From assembly GCF_001602095.1 (NCBI RefSeq), contig NZ_CP014991.1, positions 806,001-870,000 of the forward strand: 64,000 nucleotides of DNA. The letters are read 5' to 3'. The notes under the pieces were generated by a model, which saw only the letters and a program-made list of their open reading frames with translations, did not search any database and had not been told where the DNA came from. The translations under genes and the position numbers were made by a program. This document shows, piece after piece, positions 54,440 to 64,000 of this stretch. Source of the DNA: Helicobacter himalayensis. Lineage in GTDB: Bacteria > Campylobacterota > Campylobacteria > Campylobacterales > Helicobacteraceae. Position 1 is the stretch's first letter. The number at the start of each line of letters is the position of its first letter.

Positions 54440-55737
54440 TATTGCTCGCTTGCCTTTGTCAGCTCACTTTGCGTGCTTGCAGCACCTCTGATAAAATCTT
54501 GCAATTCCTGCAAGCCCTCTAAGTCATTTTTTTCAAAAATGCGCCCTTCAAATTTAAGTACTTCTTTTTGTTCCCTAAAGTTAAAAACCTGCGTGCTAAG
54601 GGAATGCAAAAACACATCAAATGTCCTTGTAATCTCTTTCATATCGCCATTTACAAGGAGGTAAAACACGCCTTCGCAAGGCTCAAAAACATCTTTTTGT
54701 GTGATAAAAGCCTGCATTTTTTCCGCAAACATAAGACGTAGCATATTTTTTACGCGCACATAGCCACTTTGCCCAAAAGAGTGAAAAATATTTTGATGAT
54801 TTTTTAGCCGTATCACGCATAGTGGGCTTACTTCAAGTGCATTAAATGCTTCAAGCATAGGGATTGTGAGCGGGAGTAAATCTTTTTCCTCTTCTTGCAC
54901 CGGCTCAAAATGTTCTTTTTCCTGTGCTTGATTTGTGTTGATTAGAGCTTGATTGAGAGTAAAAGTTTTTGGTTTTTTGAGCGGTTTTATGGAGGTTATC
55001 GTAGGAGAAAGCGCAGTTGGCTTTATCTGGGGATATTTAGCTAAATATCTATCTAAATTTAAGTTTTGACATTCCTTGCGCCACAGCTCACAAAGCTCAT
55101 ACACCCCTGCTCTGTGTTTTTGCTCGCTGAAAGGATTTTTAGGCGCGCTCATATTTTCTTCATTAATCTTTGTGTTTAAAAGCTGCATAAAAAAGATATG
55201 GCTAAGCTCAACAACACGTTCTAACTCTTTGATTTCTAGCTCTTTCTTGCTTTGCAGTGCCTCATTAATGCGCTCCAAAAAATCCAAATCGCTGAGATTT
55301 TCAGGATGTGCAGTCAATGCGGCGATAAGCTCTTGTAGTTTGGCGGGATTTTGCGAAATACCTAGATTGAAGGCTTTTAGCAAAGAGTTTGTAAGCGTTT
55401 GCTGGATTTTTGCGTAATTTTTGTTTTTATAAAATTCATTCCAATGTTCTTGTAGTTCTTTTAGTCCTTGCGTAGAGTTTAGCGCGCCAATGCGGAAAAG
55501 CTGCTCGTATTTACCTTTATTGCGTAGAGAAAAAATATCGCGTATGATTTTTATCAAAACGACATTAAGGCTGTTTGAAAGGTTTTTGAGATTTTTTGCC
55601 TGCTCTAAGTCGCTGCTTTCTTGCTTGTGTTGTTGGTAGAGTTGCTGGGTGATAAGCAAGGCAGTATCCCTAGAATCTAGATTGCGATTTTTAGCAATTT
55701 TTAATGCCTCAAACACAAGGGAGTAAGTATCTTTCAA
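54439..55737 (-). CDS. Coiled-coil-like protein with a degenerate GGDEF-like C-terminus
   Basis: 432 residues, function unknown. Residues 1-270 are helical and rich in Gln, Asn, Lys and Glu. From about 297 (SPLCVIRLKNHQNIFHSFGQSG) the order resembles a GGDEF domain, with the DxDxFKxIND-like strand changed to RLKNHQNIFHS and the GG(D/E)EF site replaced by PCEGVFYLL. So if it is GGDEF-derived it cannot make c-di-GMP in the normal way. It shares overlapping ends with folC and lptE-like neighbours. Confidence 0.6.
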   Translation of the reverse strand: MKDTYSLVFEALKIAKNRNLDSRDTALLITQQLYQQHKQESSDLEQAKNLKNLSNSLNVVLIKIIRDIFSLRNKGKYEQLFRIGALNSTQGLKELQEHWNEFYKNKNYAKIQQTLTNSLLKAFNLGISQNPAKLQELIAALTAHPENLSDLDFLERINEALQSKKELEIKELERVVELSHIFFMQLLNTKINEENMSAPKNPFSEQKHRAGVYELCELWRKECQNLNLDRYLAKYPQIKPTALSPTITSIKPLKKPKTFTLNQALINTNQAQEKEHFEPVQEEEKDLLPLTIPMLEAFNALEVSPLCVIRLKNHQNIFHSFGQSGYVRVKNMLRLMFAEKMQAFITQKDVFEPCEGVFYLLVNGDMKEITRTFDVFLHSLSTQVFNFREQKEVLKFEGRIFEKNDLEGLQELQDFIRGAASTQSELTKASEQ

Positions 55738-56334
55738 TTAAAATCCTTTTTTCTCTTGTGTTGTTTTAGATTCTACTTCTTTTGGGGGTTGTTGGATTTG
55801 CGTTTTGCTTCCTATTTTATTGCCATAGAAAGCTACTTGCGAGATAAATTTATCAAGCGCTTGAGTTGTGGCGTTTGTAACAGCATTAAGCTTAGAATCT
55901 TCAATTACGACAGCTGAAGTTGAGTTTACCGCATAGTCATAATAACCCGTATTGCTAACTTTTAAGCTACTTTTCCCGTCATTTTTCACCTCAAAACTAA
56001 GGCTTACCGTAACGCGATAAAAGCTCACAAAGCCATTTGCATCATACGCAATGGGAGAGTTGCTCACAGAATTCACGCGCATATCGATAATTGTATGCGC
56101 ACGCTGTTTTGGTGCAAGCGTATTTTTAAAGCGCGTTAAAACCGCAAGATTGATTGCATCTTTCGCGCCCACAGAGGCTTCAGGCATAAGTGGATTCATC
56201 GTGAGCTCCACATATACACCCTGCGCAAACACAGAATCTGCATATCTACTCACAGGCATATATCCGCACGCCAGCAACAGCGCGCTTAAGCACAGCGTAT
56301 AAAGGTAGTTTCTAAACTTTTTGTCTATTTTCAT
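55738..56334 (-). CDS. lptE: LptE-like LPS-assembly lipoprotein
   Basis: 198 residues with a signal peptide and lipobox LLLAC (Cys at about 23), then a beta-rich domain (ELTMNPLMPEASVGAKDAIN, YRVTVSLSFEVKN) matching the plug protein of LptD. The C-terminal 30 residues are Lys/Thr/Glu-rich. It sits in the same place as the H. pylori homologue, one codon behind leuS transcription (5-nt gap). Sequence conservation is weak, as is normal for LptE. Confidence 0.7.
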   Translation of the reverse strand: MKIDKKFRNYLYTLCLSALLLACGYMPVSRYADSVFAQGVYVELTMNPLMPEASVGAKDAINLAVLTRFKNTLAPKQRAHTIIDMRVNSVSNSPIAYDANGFVSFYRVTVSLSFEVKNDGKSSLKVSNTGYYDYAVNSTSAVVIEDSKLNAVTNATTQALDKFISQVAFYGNKIGSKTQIQQPPKEVESKTTQEKKGF

Positions 56335-56339
56335 TTTTA

Positions 56340-58808
56340 CTAAGGCTTCACCACAAAATTCACAAGTTTATTTGGCACAACAATTTCTTTGAGAACTTCA
56401 CCTTCCAGCCATTTACCTACACTTTCTTTTGCAAGGCGCAAAACTTCTTTATTTTCTAAATTATTTGGCACTTCTATTTGTGCGCGTTTTTTGCCATTTA
56501 TCGTAACGGCGATTATCACATCATCGCTTTTGAGTGCATTCGTATCAATATCTAGCTTTGTGAAATTTGCCCGCCCAAAATACCGCTCGCTTAATTCCCA
56601 ACAAATATGAGGCACGATAGGCTCTAAAATATGCAAAAGGATAAAATAACCCTCGCTCAACACCTCTTTTGCAAGTTTTTGAGAATCCGCGTCATTAAGT
56701 TGTTCGCTTAGGACATTAAAAGCTTCCATACACGCAGCAATAAGCGTATTAAACGCATAACCCGCTTGCTTTTTGCTAAAAATATCACAGGATTTTTGCA
56801 GGGCTTCATACACCTTTTTGCGTGCGAGCTTTTGAGACTTATTAAGCGCGCTAGATTCTATTTTTGGCAAAGTGTTGCTTGGGATAATATCCTTGCCTCT
56901 ATCCCACAAGCGCTTTAAGAATCTAAACGCGCCTTCCACCGCAGAATCATTCCATTCTAAATCTTTGGTTGGAGGTGCGGCAAAAAGCACAAAAAGCCGC
57001 GCAGAATCTGCACCAAAACGTGCAATAATATCATTAGGATTCACAATATTTCCCTTGCTTTTACTCATTTTTGCACCATTTTTAAGCACCATTCCCTGTG
57101 TGAGTAAATTTGCAAAAGGTTCATCTATCTGCACATAGCCTAAATCTCGCAACACCTTTGTAAAAAACCGCGCATACAGCAGGTGTAAAATCGCGTGTTC
57201 AATCCCGCCTATGTATTCATCCACATTAAGCCAATATTTCAAGCATCCTGTATTAAAAGGTTTCTCGTTCCATTCGCTAGGAGACGTAGCATAACGCAAA
57301 AAATACCAGCTTGATTGCACAAAAGTATCCATTGTATCACTTTCACGCAATGCTTCACTCCCGCATTTAGGACAAATACAGTGTTTCCAACTAGGGTGCT
57401 TATCAAGCGGATTCCCCTCGCCATCAATCACTACATCTTCTGGCAGGGTGATAGGCAAATGCGCTGTATTCTCTGGCACAATTCCGCAAGATTCACAATG
57501 CACCATAGGTATAGGCGCACCCCAATAGCGCTGCCTACTCACGCCCCAATCGCGCAAGCGGTAGTTTATAATGCCTTTTCCTAAGTTATTTTTTTCAAAA
57601 TAACTAATGATAGAATCCCGTGCTTGTGTGCCTTGCAAACCGCTAAACTCTTGAGAATCCACTAACTCGCCATCATCACAAAATGGCAGGGTTTTAAACC
57701 CCGGTTTTAGCACGATTTTTATCGGTAGATGAAACTTTTTAGCAAACTCATAATCCCTTTCATCGTGCGCTGGCACGCTCATCACCGCGCCATTAGCATA
57801 TTCTACCAACACAAAATTTGCCACCCAAATGGGAATCTCCTCTTTTGTTAATGGGTGGATTGCTCTAATGCCTAAATCAAAGCCGTCTTTTTCCTGTATA
57901 GCGCGTTCTTTTGAGGCGACTTTACGCATAGATTCAATATGTGCTTTTTGTGCGGGCGTGAGTAAATTTTTTGCAAGCAAGGTATCTATGATGGCATGTT
58001 CTGGAGCAATCGCGCAGTAAGTAACGCCAAAAATTGTATCTGGACGCGTAGTAAAAACGCTAAAGCCCTCACTTTCGCATTTTGCTTGAGAATCTGTGGT
58101 GAGTTTGAATCTAAAATCAAGCCCGCGCGATTTCCCAATCCAATTTCTTTGCATTGTAAGCACTTGAGAGGGCCAATGATTTTCTAGCTTTTCTAAATCC
58201 GTTAAAAGCTCTTCTGCATAGCTTGTGATTTTTATATAATACTGATACATACGCTTTTGCACCACAGGCGTATCGCACCGCCAACATTTCCCTTCAATCA
58301 CCTGCTCATTTGCAAGCACGGTTTTATCATTAGGACACCAATTTAAAAATGCCTCCTTGCGATAAATCAGCCCCTTCTCCCACATTTTGATAAAAAACTC
58401 TTGCTCAAAGCGCGTATAAAGAGGGTCGCTTGTGGCAAACTCTCGCTCTTTTGAAAAGCTAAGTCCAAGACTTGCAAGCTCTTTTCGCATTGCTTCAATG
58501 TTTGCATAAGTCCAAGTTTTTGGGTGGATTCTACGTTTGATAGCGGCATTTTCAGCAGGCATACCAAAGGCATCCCAACCGATAGGGTGCAAGACATTGT
58601 AGCCATTCTGTCGGTAATGCCTCGCTAGCGCATCTCCTATGCAATAATTCCTCACATGCCCCATGTGGATCGCCCCACTCGGGTAAGGAAACATTGAAAG
58701 AATGTATTTTTTTGTCTTGCTTTGAGAATCTTCAGGCTCAAAACTTTTGTGTTTTTGCCAAAAGTCCTGCCATTTTTGCTCGATTGATTTTGGATTATAT
58801 TCTTGCAT
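56340..58808 (-). CDS. leuS: Leucyl-tRNA synthetase
   Basis: 822 residues, class I. HIGH motif [15 protein letters not shown] near 41-55, the CP1 editing domain (about 220-410, with [10 protein letters not shown]), KMSKS in AKMSKSKGN near 584, and an anticodon-binding domain. Zinc cysteines appear in [20 protein letters not shown] and in CESCG/CPKCG. Length is normal. Confidence 0.97.
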   Translation of the reverse strand: MQEYNPKSIEQKWQDFWQKHKSFEPEDSQSKTKKYILSMFPYPSGAIHMGHVRNYCIGDALARHYRQNGYNVLHPIGWDAFGMPAENAAIKRRIHPKTWTYANIEAMRKELASLGLSFSKEREFATSDPLYTRFEQEFFIKMWEKGLIYRKEAFLNWCPNDKTVLANEQVIEGKCWRCDTPVVQKRMYQYYIKITSYAEELLTDLEKLENHWPSQVLTMQRNWIGKSRGLDFRFKLTTDSQAKCESEGFSVFTTRPDTIFGVTYCAIAPEHAIIDTLLAKNLLTPAQKAHIESMRKVASKERAIQEKDGFDLGIRAIHPLTKEEIPIWVANFVLVEYANGAVMSVPAHDERDYEFAKKFHLPIKIVLKPGFKTLPFCDDGELVDSQEFSGLQGTQARDSIISYFEKNNLGKGIINYRLRDWGVSRQRYWGAPIPMVHCESCGIVPENTAHLPITLPEDVVIDGEGNPLDKHPSWKHCICPKCGSEALRESDTMDTFVQSSWYFLRYATSPSEWNEKPFNTGCLKYWLNVDEYIGGIEHAILHLLYARFFTKVLRDLGYVQIDEPFANLLTQGMVLKNGAKMSKSKGNIVNPNDIIARFGADSARLFVLFAAPPTKDLEWNDSAVEGAFRFLKRLWDRGKDIIPSNTLPKIESSALNKSQKLARKKVYEALQKSCDIFSKKQAGYAFNTLIAACMEAFNVLSEQLNDADSQKLAKEVLSEGYFILLHILEPIVPHICWELSERYFGRANFTKLDIDTNALKSDDVIIAVTINGKKRAQIEVPNNLENKEVLRLAKESVGKWLEGEVLKEIVVPNKLVNFVVKP

Positions 58809-58859
58809 AATTTACTATCCTTAAGAAATAAAAAATTGCGCAATTATAGCAAAATCTAC

Positions 58860-59585
58860 TTAGATTCCCGCAAGAGCATTGAGTTTGTCGCCTAAAATTA
58901 AAAGCCCAATGAGGATTAAAAGCACGCCGCACAAGATTTCAATAGCGCGCATAAAGCTTTTAATCTTGCCTAAAAACTCTAGTGCGCGCTCCACCAAAAG
59001 CGCGGTGAGTAAAAACGACATTCCAAGTCCTGCTGAAAAACTAAGCGCAAAAGAAAGTGCAGAATCTGCCCTGCTTGCTCCAAGTGCTAACACAGAACCC
59101 AAAATCGGACCAGCGCACGGACTCCAGCACGCCCCAAAACTGATACCTAAAAAAAACGGCGCAAATATCGCGACAAATTTATTTTGTTCGATTTTAGAGA
59201 GATTTAAGCGGACATTGAAGCGATTTAAGAATCTAAGTCTAAAAATACCCACAAAATGCACGCCAAAAATAATCACCACAAATCCCGCAATGTAGCGAAA
59301 TATATCGCTTTTAAGCCATTGCCCTAAAAAACTGCCAAAAAAAAGTGCAAAAAGCACAAATACCCCGCAAAATCCCGCCACAAAAAGAAGTGATTTGAGA
59401 AAAACGCGGATTCTATGGCGCGCGGGATTTTCTTTAATATCCTGTAAGGAAACACCGCTAATGTAGGAGATATACGCAGGGATAAGTGGGAGAATACAAG
59501 GGCTTAGAAAAGTCAAGATTCCAGCTAAAAAGCAGGTTGCCAAAGGGGTATTTTGAAAAAGTGTGTCATAAAGCAATTCTTCCAT
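58860..59585 (-). CDS. ccdA: CcdA/DsbD-type thiol-disulfide membrane protein
   Basis: 241 residues with six hydrophobic segments. The first core Cys is in FLSPCILPLIPAY near 28-40 and the second in ACWSPCAGPILGS near 153-165, the pair that relays electrons to the periplasm for cytochrome c maturation. It stands between leuS and the divergent helicase gene. Confidence 0.9.
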   Translation of the reverse strand: MEELLYDTLFQNTPLATCFLAGILTFLSPCILPLIPAYISYISGVSLQDIKENPARHRIRVFLKSLLFVAGFCGVFVLFALFFGSFLGQWLKSDIFRYIAGFVVIIFGVHFVGIFRLRFLNRFNVRLNLSKIEQNKFVAIFAPFFLGISFGACWSPCAGPILGSVLALGASRADSALSFALSFSAGLGMSFLLTALLVERALEFLGKIKSFMRAIEILCGVLLILIGLLILGDKLNALAGI

Positions 59586-59655
59586 TAAATTAACTGCGCC
59601 TTAAACTAAAGATTTTGCGCATTATACAACTAAATTTTTGTTTTCCATTTTATTT

Positions 59656-59664
59656 TGCTACAAT
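59656..59664 (+). promoter_or_regulatory. Extended -10 of the RNA helicase gene
   Basis: TGCTACAAT lies about 37 nt upstream of the start codon, following T-rich sequence. It matches the TGnTAnAAT type. Confidence 0.5.
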
Positions 59665-59700
59665 GCCAGCCCTATATCAAAATTTTAAGGTTACCCAACG

Positions 59701-61308
59701 ATGAGTACAAACACACAAGAGGCATATTCAAAACAAAATGCAAACTCTCACACACAAAAGAATGAAATCACAGAAAGCACAGATTCTCAAACGCAAAATA
59801 AATCACAAACAACCTTTGCTTCCTTTGGCTTGCGTGAATATTTACTTAAGGGCATTAATGAGTTAGGCTTTAGCACGCCTTCGCCCATACAAGAGCAAAG
59901 TATTCCTATTGTGCTTGCAGGTGATGATTTAATCGCACAGGCACAAACCGGCACGGGTAAAACAGCCGCTTTTGCGATTCCTATTCTTAATAAAATCACG
60001 CGTAACAATGACATTGAAGCACTCATCATCACGCCCACAAGGGAACTTGCAATGCAAATAAGTGATGAATTTTTGAAACTTGGGCGCTTTGCGCGCATTA
60101 AAACTATCTGTATGTATGGCGGGCAAAGCATTAAGCGACAATGCGATTTATTAAAGAATAAGCCAAAAATTATGATTGCCACACCGGGTAGATTGCTAGA
60201 TCACCTTATGAATGGGCGTTTAAGCGACTTTGCCCCGCGCGTGGTGGTGCTTGATGAATCTGATGAAATGCTTGATATGGGCTTTTTGGACGATATCGAG
60301 CAGATTTTTACTTATCTGCCAAGCGATAAGCAAACGCTCCTTTTTTCCGCCACAATGCCAGAGGCAATCAAAAAGCTTGCGCTAAAGATTCTCAATAATC
60401 CAAAGTTTGTGAAAATCTCGCCTGTGGATATTACAAACAAAGATATTGAGCAAAAATACTACATTATCAATGAAAACGAGCGCGATGAGGCGATTGTAAG
60501 ACTATTAGAGATTTATAATCCAAGCAAAAGCATCATTTTTACCCGCACAAAAAAAGAAGCTGATTTGCTTGCTCAAAAGCTTCAAAGCGCGAATTTCAAC
60601 GTCGCTGCATTGCATGGAGATATGGAGCAATGGGACAGAAAAAACACCATTACAAGTTTCCGCCAAAATAAGATTGAGATTCTCGTCGCCACTGATGTAG
60701 CTTCACGCGGGCTTGATATTAGCGAGGTAAGCCACGTTTTTAATTATCATATTCCGCTAAATCCTGAAAGCTATGTGCATAGAATTGGGCGCACCGGGCG
60801 TGCGGGTAAAAAGGGCATTGCTATCACACTTGCTAGCCCGCTGGAGTTTAAAGAGATCAATAAAATCAAGCAAAGCACAAAAGCGCAAATCGAGCTTTGT
60901 GAAATTGCCGGTGGGGAGATTTTAGATTCTAATGAATTACTAGTAAAAATCGCTTCACTTGAAATCACCCAAAGTGCGCTAGAAACATTTGAAACGCTCA
61001 AGGTTGAAATTGACCCAACACAGCTTTGTCTTAAGCTTCTAAGCCATTATATTAGCACACAATGCACCAAAACTATCGGACTTAATAAGGAAGAAATCGC
61101 GCGCTTAGAGCGTATGGATAATGCCACGGAATCTAAATCGCGCAGTAGCAATAATGGGCGTAGGGGACGAGATTCCAACTCTAATAAAGAACGCGATTTT
61201 AAAAGTGGCAGAGGTGCAAAAGATTCAAAATTTAGTAAAAAATCACAAAACAAAGACAAAGGCAAATGGTATAGTAACACAAACATAGGCGGAAGTATTT
61301 GGGGATAA
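59701..61308 (+). CDS. rhpA: DEAD-box RNA helicase
   Basis: ATP-dependent RNA helicase, 535 residues. Q motif FASFGLREYLLKGINELGF near 40, motif I AQTGTGKT at 80-87, DESD (not DEAD) in VVLDESDEMLDM near 184, SAT near 218 and HRIGRTGRAGKKG near 360. The C-terminal 75 residues are Ser/Arg/Gly/Lys-rich and end in GSIWG. H. pylori RhpA is the orthologue and associates with RNase J. Confidence 0.93.
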   Translation: MSTNTQEAYSKQNANSHTQKNEITESTDSQTQNKSQTTFASFGLREYLLKGINELGFSTPSPIQEQSIPIVLAGDDLIAQAQTGTGKTAAFAIPILNKITRNNDIEALIITPTRELAMQISDEFLKLGRFARIKTICMYGGQSIKRQCDLLKNKPKIMIATPGRLLDHLMNGRLSDFAPRVVVLDESDEMLDMGFLDDIEQIFTYLPSDKQTLLFSATMPEAIKKLALKILNNPKFVKISPVDITNKDIEQKYYIINENERDEAIVRLLEIYNPSKSIIFTRTKKEADLLAQKLQSANFNVAALHGDMEQWDRKNTITSFRQNKIEILVATDVASRGLDISEVSHVFNYHIPLNPESYVHRIGRTGRAGKKGIAITLASPLEFKEINKIKQSTKAQIELCEIAGGEILDSNELLVKIASLEITQSALETFETLKVEIDPTQLCLKLLSHYISTQCTKTIGLNKEEIARLERMDNATESKSRSSNNGRRGRDSNSNKERDFKSGRGAKDSKFSKKSQNKDKGKWYSNTNIGGSIWG

Positions 61309-61405
61309 GATTTAATTTTTAACTCAATAAAATTTTTGGCAAGCTTTTTGCTTAAAGATTCCATAAAAAACGCACGAGGCGTAAAGAATCTAGCAGGACG
61401 CGTAA

Positions 61406-62365
61406 ATGAAAAATCTCTTAATAGCCGCCTACAAGCCACCATTTATTACTTCAAATGCTTTTTTAAATATTCTCAAAAAGCGCATAGGTGAGCAAAAAGC
61501 CGGCTTTAGTGGCATACTTGACCCTTTTGCAAGCGGTTTGTTACTCGTGGCTTTTGGTGCTTACACAAAGCTTTTGCCATTTTTACCAAAATCTCCAAAA
61601 ACCTATTGCGCGACACTTTGGCTAGGTGCAGATTCCCAAACACTTGATATTGAAGGGGTGGAAAATGTGGAAAATATCGCGCCTTTTAACAACGCGCAAA
61701 TTGCACGCGCGCTAGATTCCCTTAAAGGTGAGATTACCTACATACCGCCGAGTTTTAGCGCAAAGCGCATTAATGGTGTGCGCGCCTACAAGCTTGCAAG
61801 GGATGGCAAGGAAGTGAAGCTAAAAAAGCAAAGTATGCAAGTGTATGCGCTCAAACTTTTGCACTACAATCACCCATTCATAAGCTTTGAAGTTTCATTA
61901 AGCGAGGGTGGTTATGTGCGCTCGCTTGGCGCGCTGTTGTGTGAGAGTTTGGGTGTGAAAGGTGCGTTAAGTGCTTTGCAACGCGTCGGGGAAGGAAAGC
62001 TAAGATTAGAGCAAAATGAGCGCGGAGAATTCCTTTCGTTATGCGCTGAAAGTGCGGATTCTCATAAAAAAATAGAGTTGCAAGATTTTTTCGCAGAATC
62101 TCAAAGCTACAACAAACACGATAGAATCTTGCAAACTTATTACCCGCTTTTTAATCTCAATCCACTCACCATTCTTCCCTACCCCACGATGTGTGCGCCT
62201 TGCACGCAGGAGGACGCTTATAATGGCAAAAAACTACTAGCAACAAACGCAGAATCTGGCATCTACAAATGGCTTTTTAAGGATTTTTTCTCGCTGGTGC
62301 AAGTGCGCGAGGGCGGGGAAATCTCATATCTCTATAATAGGATTGCATATGCTGATACTTTCTAG
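61406..62365 (+). CDS. truB: tRNA pseudouridine(55) synthase
   Basis: Makes pseudouridine 55 in tRNAs. 319 residues; catalytic Asp in GFSGILDPFASGLLL (D near 38), YIPPSFSAKRINGVRAYKLAR near 113 and GGYVRSLGALLCESLG near 170. The C-terminus is longer than in most TruB and is followed by csrA overlap. Confidence 0.92.
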   Translation: MKNLLIAAYKPPFITSNAFLNILKKRIGEQKAGFSGILDPFASGLLLVAFGAYTKLLPFLPKSPKTYCATLWLGADSQTLDIEGVENVENIAPFNNAQIARALDSLKGEITYIPPSFSAKRINGVRAYKLARDGKEVKLKKQSMQVYALKLLHYNHPFISFEVSLSEGGYVRSLGALLCESLGVKGALSALQRVGEGKLRLEQNERGEFLSLCAESADSHKKIELQDFFAESQSYNKHDRILQTYYPLFNLNPLTILPYPTMCAPCTQEDAYNGKKLLATNAESGIYKWLFKDFFSLVQVREGGEISYLYNRIAYADTF

Positions 62366-62579
62366 AAAACAAGATGAGGGTGTGATGATAGGCGATGAGA
62401 TTGAAATAAAAATCATCTCAATTGATAAAGGCAGCGTGAGGCTGGGATTTAGAGCGCCAAACAATATGCTGATTTTGCGCTCTGAACTTAAAAGTGCGAT
62501 TGTCTTGCAAAACAAACAGGCTTCAACGTCACAAGAGGACTTCCAAATTCCTGAAGTGCGAAAACTACTCAAAAAATAG
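62349..62579 (+). CDS. csrA: Carbon storage regulator CsrA
   Basis: A 76-residue post-transcriptional regulator that binds GGA in mRNA leaders. MLILSRKQDEGVMIGDEIEIKI starts the fold and RLGFRAPNNMLILR carries the RNA-binding Arg region. In Helicobacter it affects motility and stress. AGG lies about 8 nt before ATG 62349; the longer TTG start at 62343 is unlikely. It begins inside truB. Confidence 0.92.
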   Translation: MLILSRKQDEGVMIGDEIEIKIISIDKGSVRLGFRAPNNMLILRSELKSAIVLQNKQASTSQEDFQIPEVRKLLKK

Positions 62580-62591
62580 CGAGGGGGAATT

Positions 62592-63413
62592 ATGCAGTAT
62601 ATCGAACTTCCTTGCTATCCAAAGCTAAATGTTTTTTTGAAGATTACCCAAAGGCGCATTGATGGCTTTCATCTCTTAAGTTCGCGCTTTGTGTTAGCAC
62701 AAGGTGCGCTTTTTGATGTGTTAAGCATAGAATCAAGCGAGTGTTTTCAAATTGAAGGTGCATTTTCGTGTGCTATGGAGGAAAACACGATTTTCAAAGC
62801 AAAGTGCGCCTTGCAAGAGATTTTAGCCCTGCGCGCAGAATCTAGCCTTTTAGATTCTCTTAAAGTCTGTGTGCAAAAAGCAATCCCAACAGGTGCTGGA
62901 CTTGGTGGTGGAAGTGCGAATGCAGCGGGCTTTGTGCTTGGTGTCAATAAGGCGTTTGCGCTCAATCTTACAAATGCGGACTTTGCTTATATCGCACAAA
63001 AAAGCGGGGCAGATGTGGCATTTTTCTTAAGTAATTTCACAAGTGCAAATATTAGCGGGATTGGCGAGGTTGTTGAGGAATTTAAAGAGCCACAAAATAC
63101 ATTTGAGATTTTCACGCCAAAGGTGTTTTGTGCCACGCCAAAAGTGTATAAAAATTTTGCATCGCGTATGGAAAAAAATGCGCAATATGCGGAAAAAAGT
63201 GAGATTGCAAGGCTGGAATCTATGCAAAGCGTAGGGATTCTAAAAGAGCATAAAGAGGGTGAAAGCAAGAACGCCAAGCGCGCGCGTTTGAATGATTTGT
63301 TTTTAAGTGCGCTTGAAATTACCCCAAAGCTTGAAAATATCGCAAATGAACTTGGAAGGGAATGGGTATTTAGCGGGAGCGGGAGCAGTTTTTTTCGAGT
63401 TAAGGATTCTTAA
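62592..63413 (+). CDS. ispE: 4-diphosphocytidyl-2-C-methyl-D-erythritol kinase
   Basis: MEP-pathway GHMP kinase, 273 residues. YPKLNVFLKITQRRIDGFH near 8-26, the ATP loop PTGAGLGGGSANAAG near 98-112 and SGADVAFFL near 137 are present. GSGSSFF near the C-terminus is the third GHMP motif. It is 12 nt after csrA, an order shared with H. pylori. Confidence 0.95.
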   Translation: MQYIELPCYPKLNVFLKITQRRIDGFHLLSSRFVLAQGALFDVLSIESSECFQIEGAFSCAMEENTIFKAKCALQEILALRAESSLLDSLKVCVQKAIPTGAGLGGGSANAAGFVLGVNKAFALNLTNADFAYIAQKSGADVAFFLSNFTSANISGIGEVVEEFKEPQNTFEIFTPKVFCATPKVYKNFASRMEKNAQYAEKSEIARLESMQSVGILKEHKEGESKNAKRARLNDLFLSALEITPKLENIANELGREWVFSGSGSSFFRVKDS

Positions 63414-63425
63414 AAAAGAGGAAAA

Positions 63426-64000
63426 ATGACAAAAAAATATACTTTTGCGCCAAAAATCTTGCTTTTATTAAGCACACTTTTTTCAGATTCTCTAGCCTAT
63501 CCAAATGAAGACAGCGCGCTTTCACTCTATCCAGCAAAGATTCATAAAGAGTATGATTTTGGCGCGGGTGATGAGCGGGGGCGTAATTTCAAAGCGCCTT
63601 TCAAACAAGAAAAGGATGCGCTTTATTTTCTTTCACATCACAAAGAAAAACTTGCGCTTTTTTATAATGCGCTTGAAAAAAACTCTGAAAAAAAACAATA
63701 CGCGCGCTTTCGAGGCAGAATCCTAATAACGCATAACGCCTACAATGTCCTGGATTCACAAGAGAAAAAAGCCTTGCAAGGTGCGCTTGTGATGAGTAAA
63801 TTTACCGTTGTAAGTTTTATGAAATATAGCGAGTTTGGCGGTATTGGCGTAGGTGGGAAAATTGACGTGGAGAGTGAGAAATTTTTTAGCTTTGATTCAC
63901 GCTATTTGAGTGATTTGCAAGCTTTAGGCACAGAATCCAAAATCTATGCACTATGCGTTTTACCACGCTTTGATAAGTGCATTTTGCTTGGCATTGGTGA
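63426..64000 (+). CDS. Secreted hypothetical protein, N-terminal part (runs off the window)
   Basis: 191 visible residues with a signal peptide (KYTFAPKILLLLSTLFSDSLA). The mature part is rich in Lys, Phe and Tyr with no motif I know. It starts 12 nt after ispE and is open to the window end, so it is probably in the same transcript. Confidence 0.7.
   Translation, partial: MTKKYTFAPKILLLLSTLFSDSLAYPNEDSALSLYPAKIHKEYDFGAGDERGRNFKAPFKQEKDALYFLSHHKEKLALFYNALEKNSEKKQYARFRGRILITHNAYNVLDSQEKKALQGALVMSKFTVVSFMKYSEFGGIGVGGKIDVESEKFFSFDSRYLSDLQALGTESKIYALCVLPRFDKCILLGIG

Overview
The window looks like a chromosomal piece of a Helicobacter species (Campylobacterota), probably enterohepatic rather than gastric. 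The evidence is gene order: mfd, ccmA, csd1, csd2, folC, an lptE-like lipoprotein and leuS lie in the order known from H. pylori, and the dihydroorotase-like gene sits near an aminofutalosine deaminase-like gene as in H. pylori. Other signs are a glutamine synthetase lacking the adenylylation tyrosine, TGnTATAAT-type promoters, AT-rich coding sequence and many long G/C homopolymers. The species cannot be named from the sequence alone.

Layout. 1-8.7 kb: metabolism (lysC partial, pyrB, gltD-gltB) and efp. 8.8-9.0 kb: tRNA-fMet and tRNA-Gln behind a good sigma70 promoter. 9.2-15.4 kb: a surface-glycan block on the minus strand with a methyltransferase, a multi-spanning membrane protein, a GT9 transferase and a two-module GT4 transferase. 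15.5-25 kb: an SdaC-type transporter, a DUF3943-like envelope protein, ribA, moeA, moaD and a complete MacA/MacB/TolC-type efflux system. 25.1-32.6 kb: a second glycan-related stretch with a DUF6056-like membrane protein, moeB/thiF, an alpha-1,2-fucosyltransferase, lepA, glnA and a decayed glycosyltransferase. 32.6-38.7 kb: a catalytically degenerate dihydroorotase homologue, mscS, a menaquinone (futalosine-route) deaminase, cvfB, a radical SAM gene and an alpha/beta-hydrolase-like gene. 38.9-46 kb: thiE, bpt, mltC, two unknown genes, mqnP, pgi and gapA. 46.2-58.8 kb: tRNA-Arg, rdgB and the cell-shape/repair block mfd-ccmA-csd1-csd2-folC-GGDEF-like-lptE-leuS. 58.9-64 kb: ccdA, an RNA helicase, truB, csrA, ispE and a truncated secreted protein.

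The most distinctive theme is contingency variation of surface glycans. Seven G/C tracts of 9-11 bases lie between 9.3 and 31.9 kb. Six are in intact or phase-shifted genes: the methyltransferase C-terminus, the membrane protein N-terminus (currently OFF), two tracts in one GT4 gene, a DUF6056-like membrane protein (ON) and a fucosyltransferase (ON). The seventh is in a decayed glycosyltransferase. The GT4 gene is unusual: a full GT4 module and a second Rossmann module are fused through an in-frame G10 tract, so one slip would switch between a one-module and a two-module enzyme. The same genes carry near-perfect intragenic palindromes (29, 15 and about 16 bp arms).

A second theme is the heptamer AGAATCT/AGATTCT: I counted 17 copies by eye in the first 7.1 kb, against about 1-2 expected from composition. 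It often encodes Asp-Ser or Glu-Ser, and several housekeeping enzymes here (PyrB, GltD, RdgB) carry extra internal segments.
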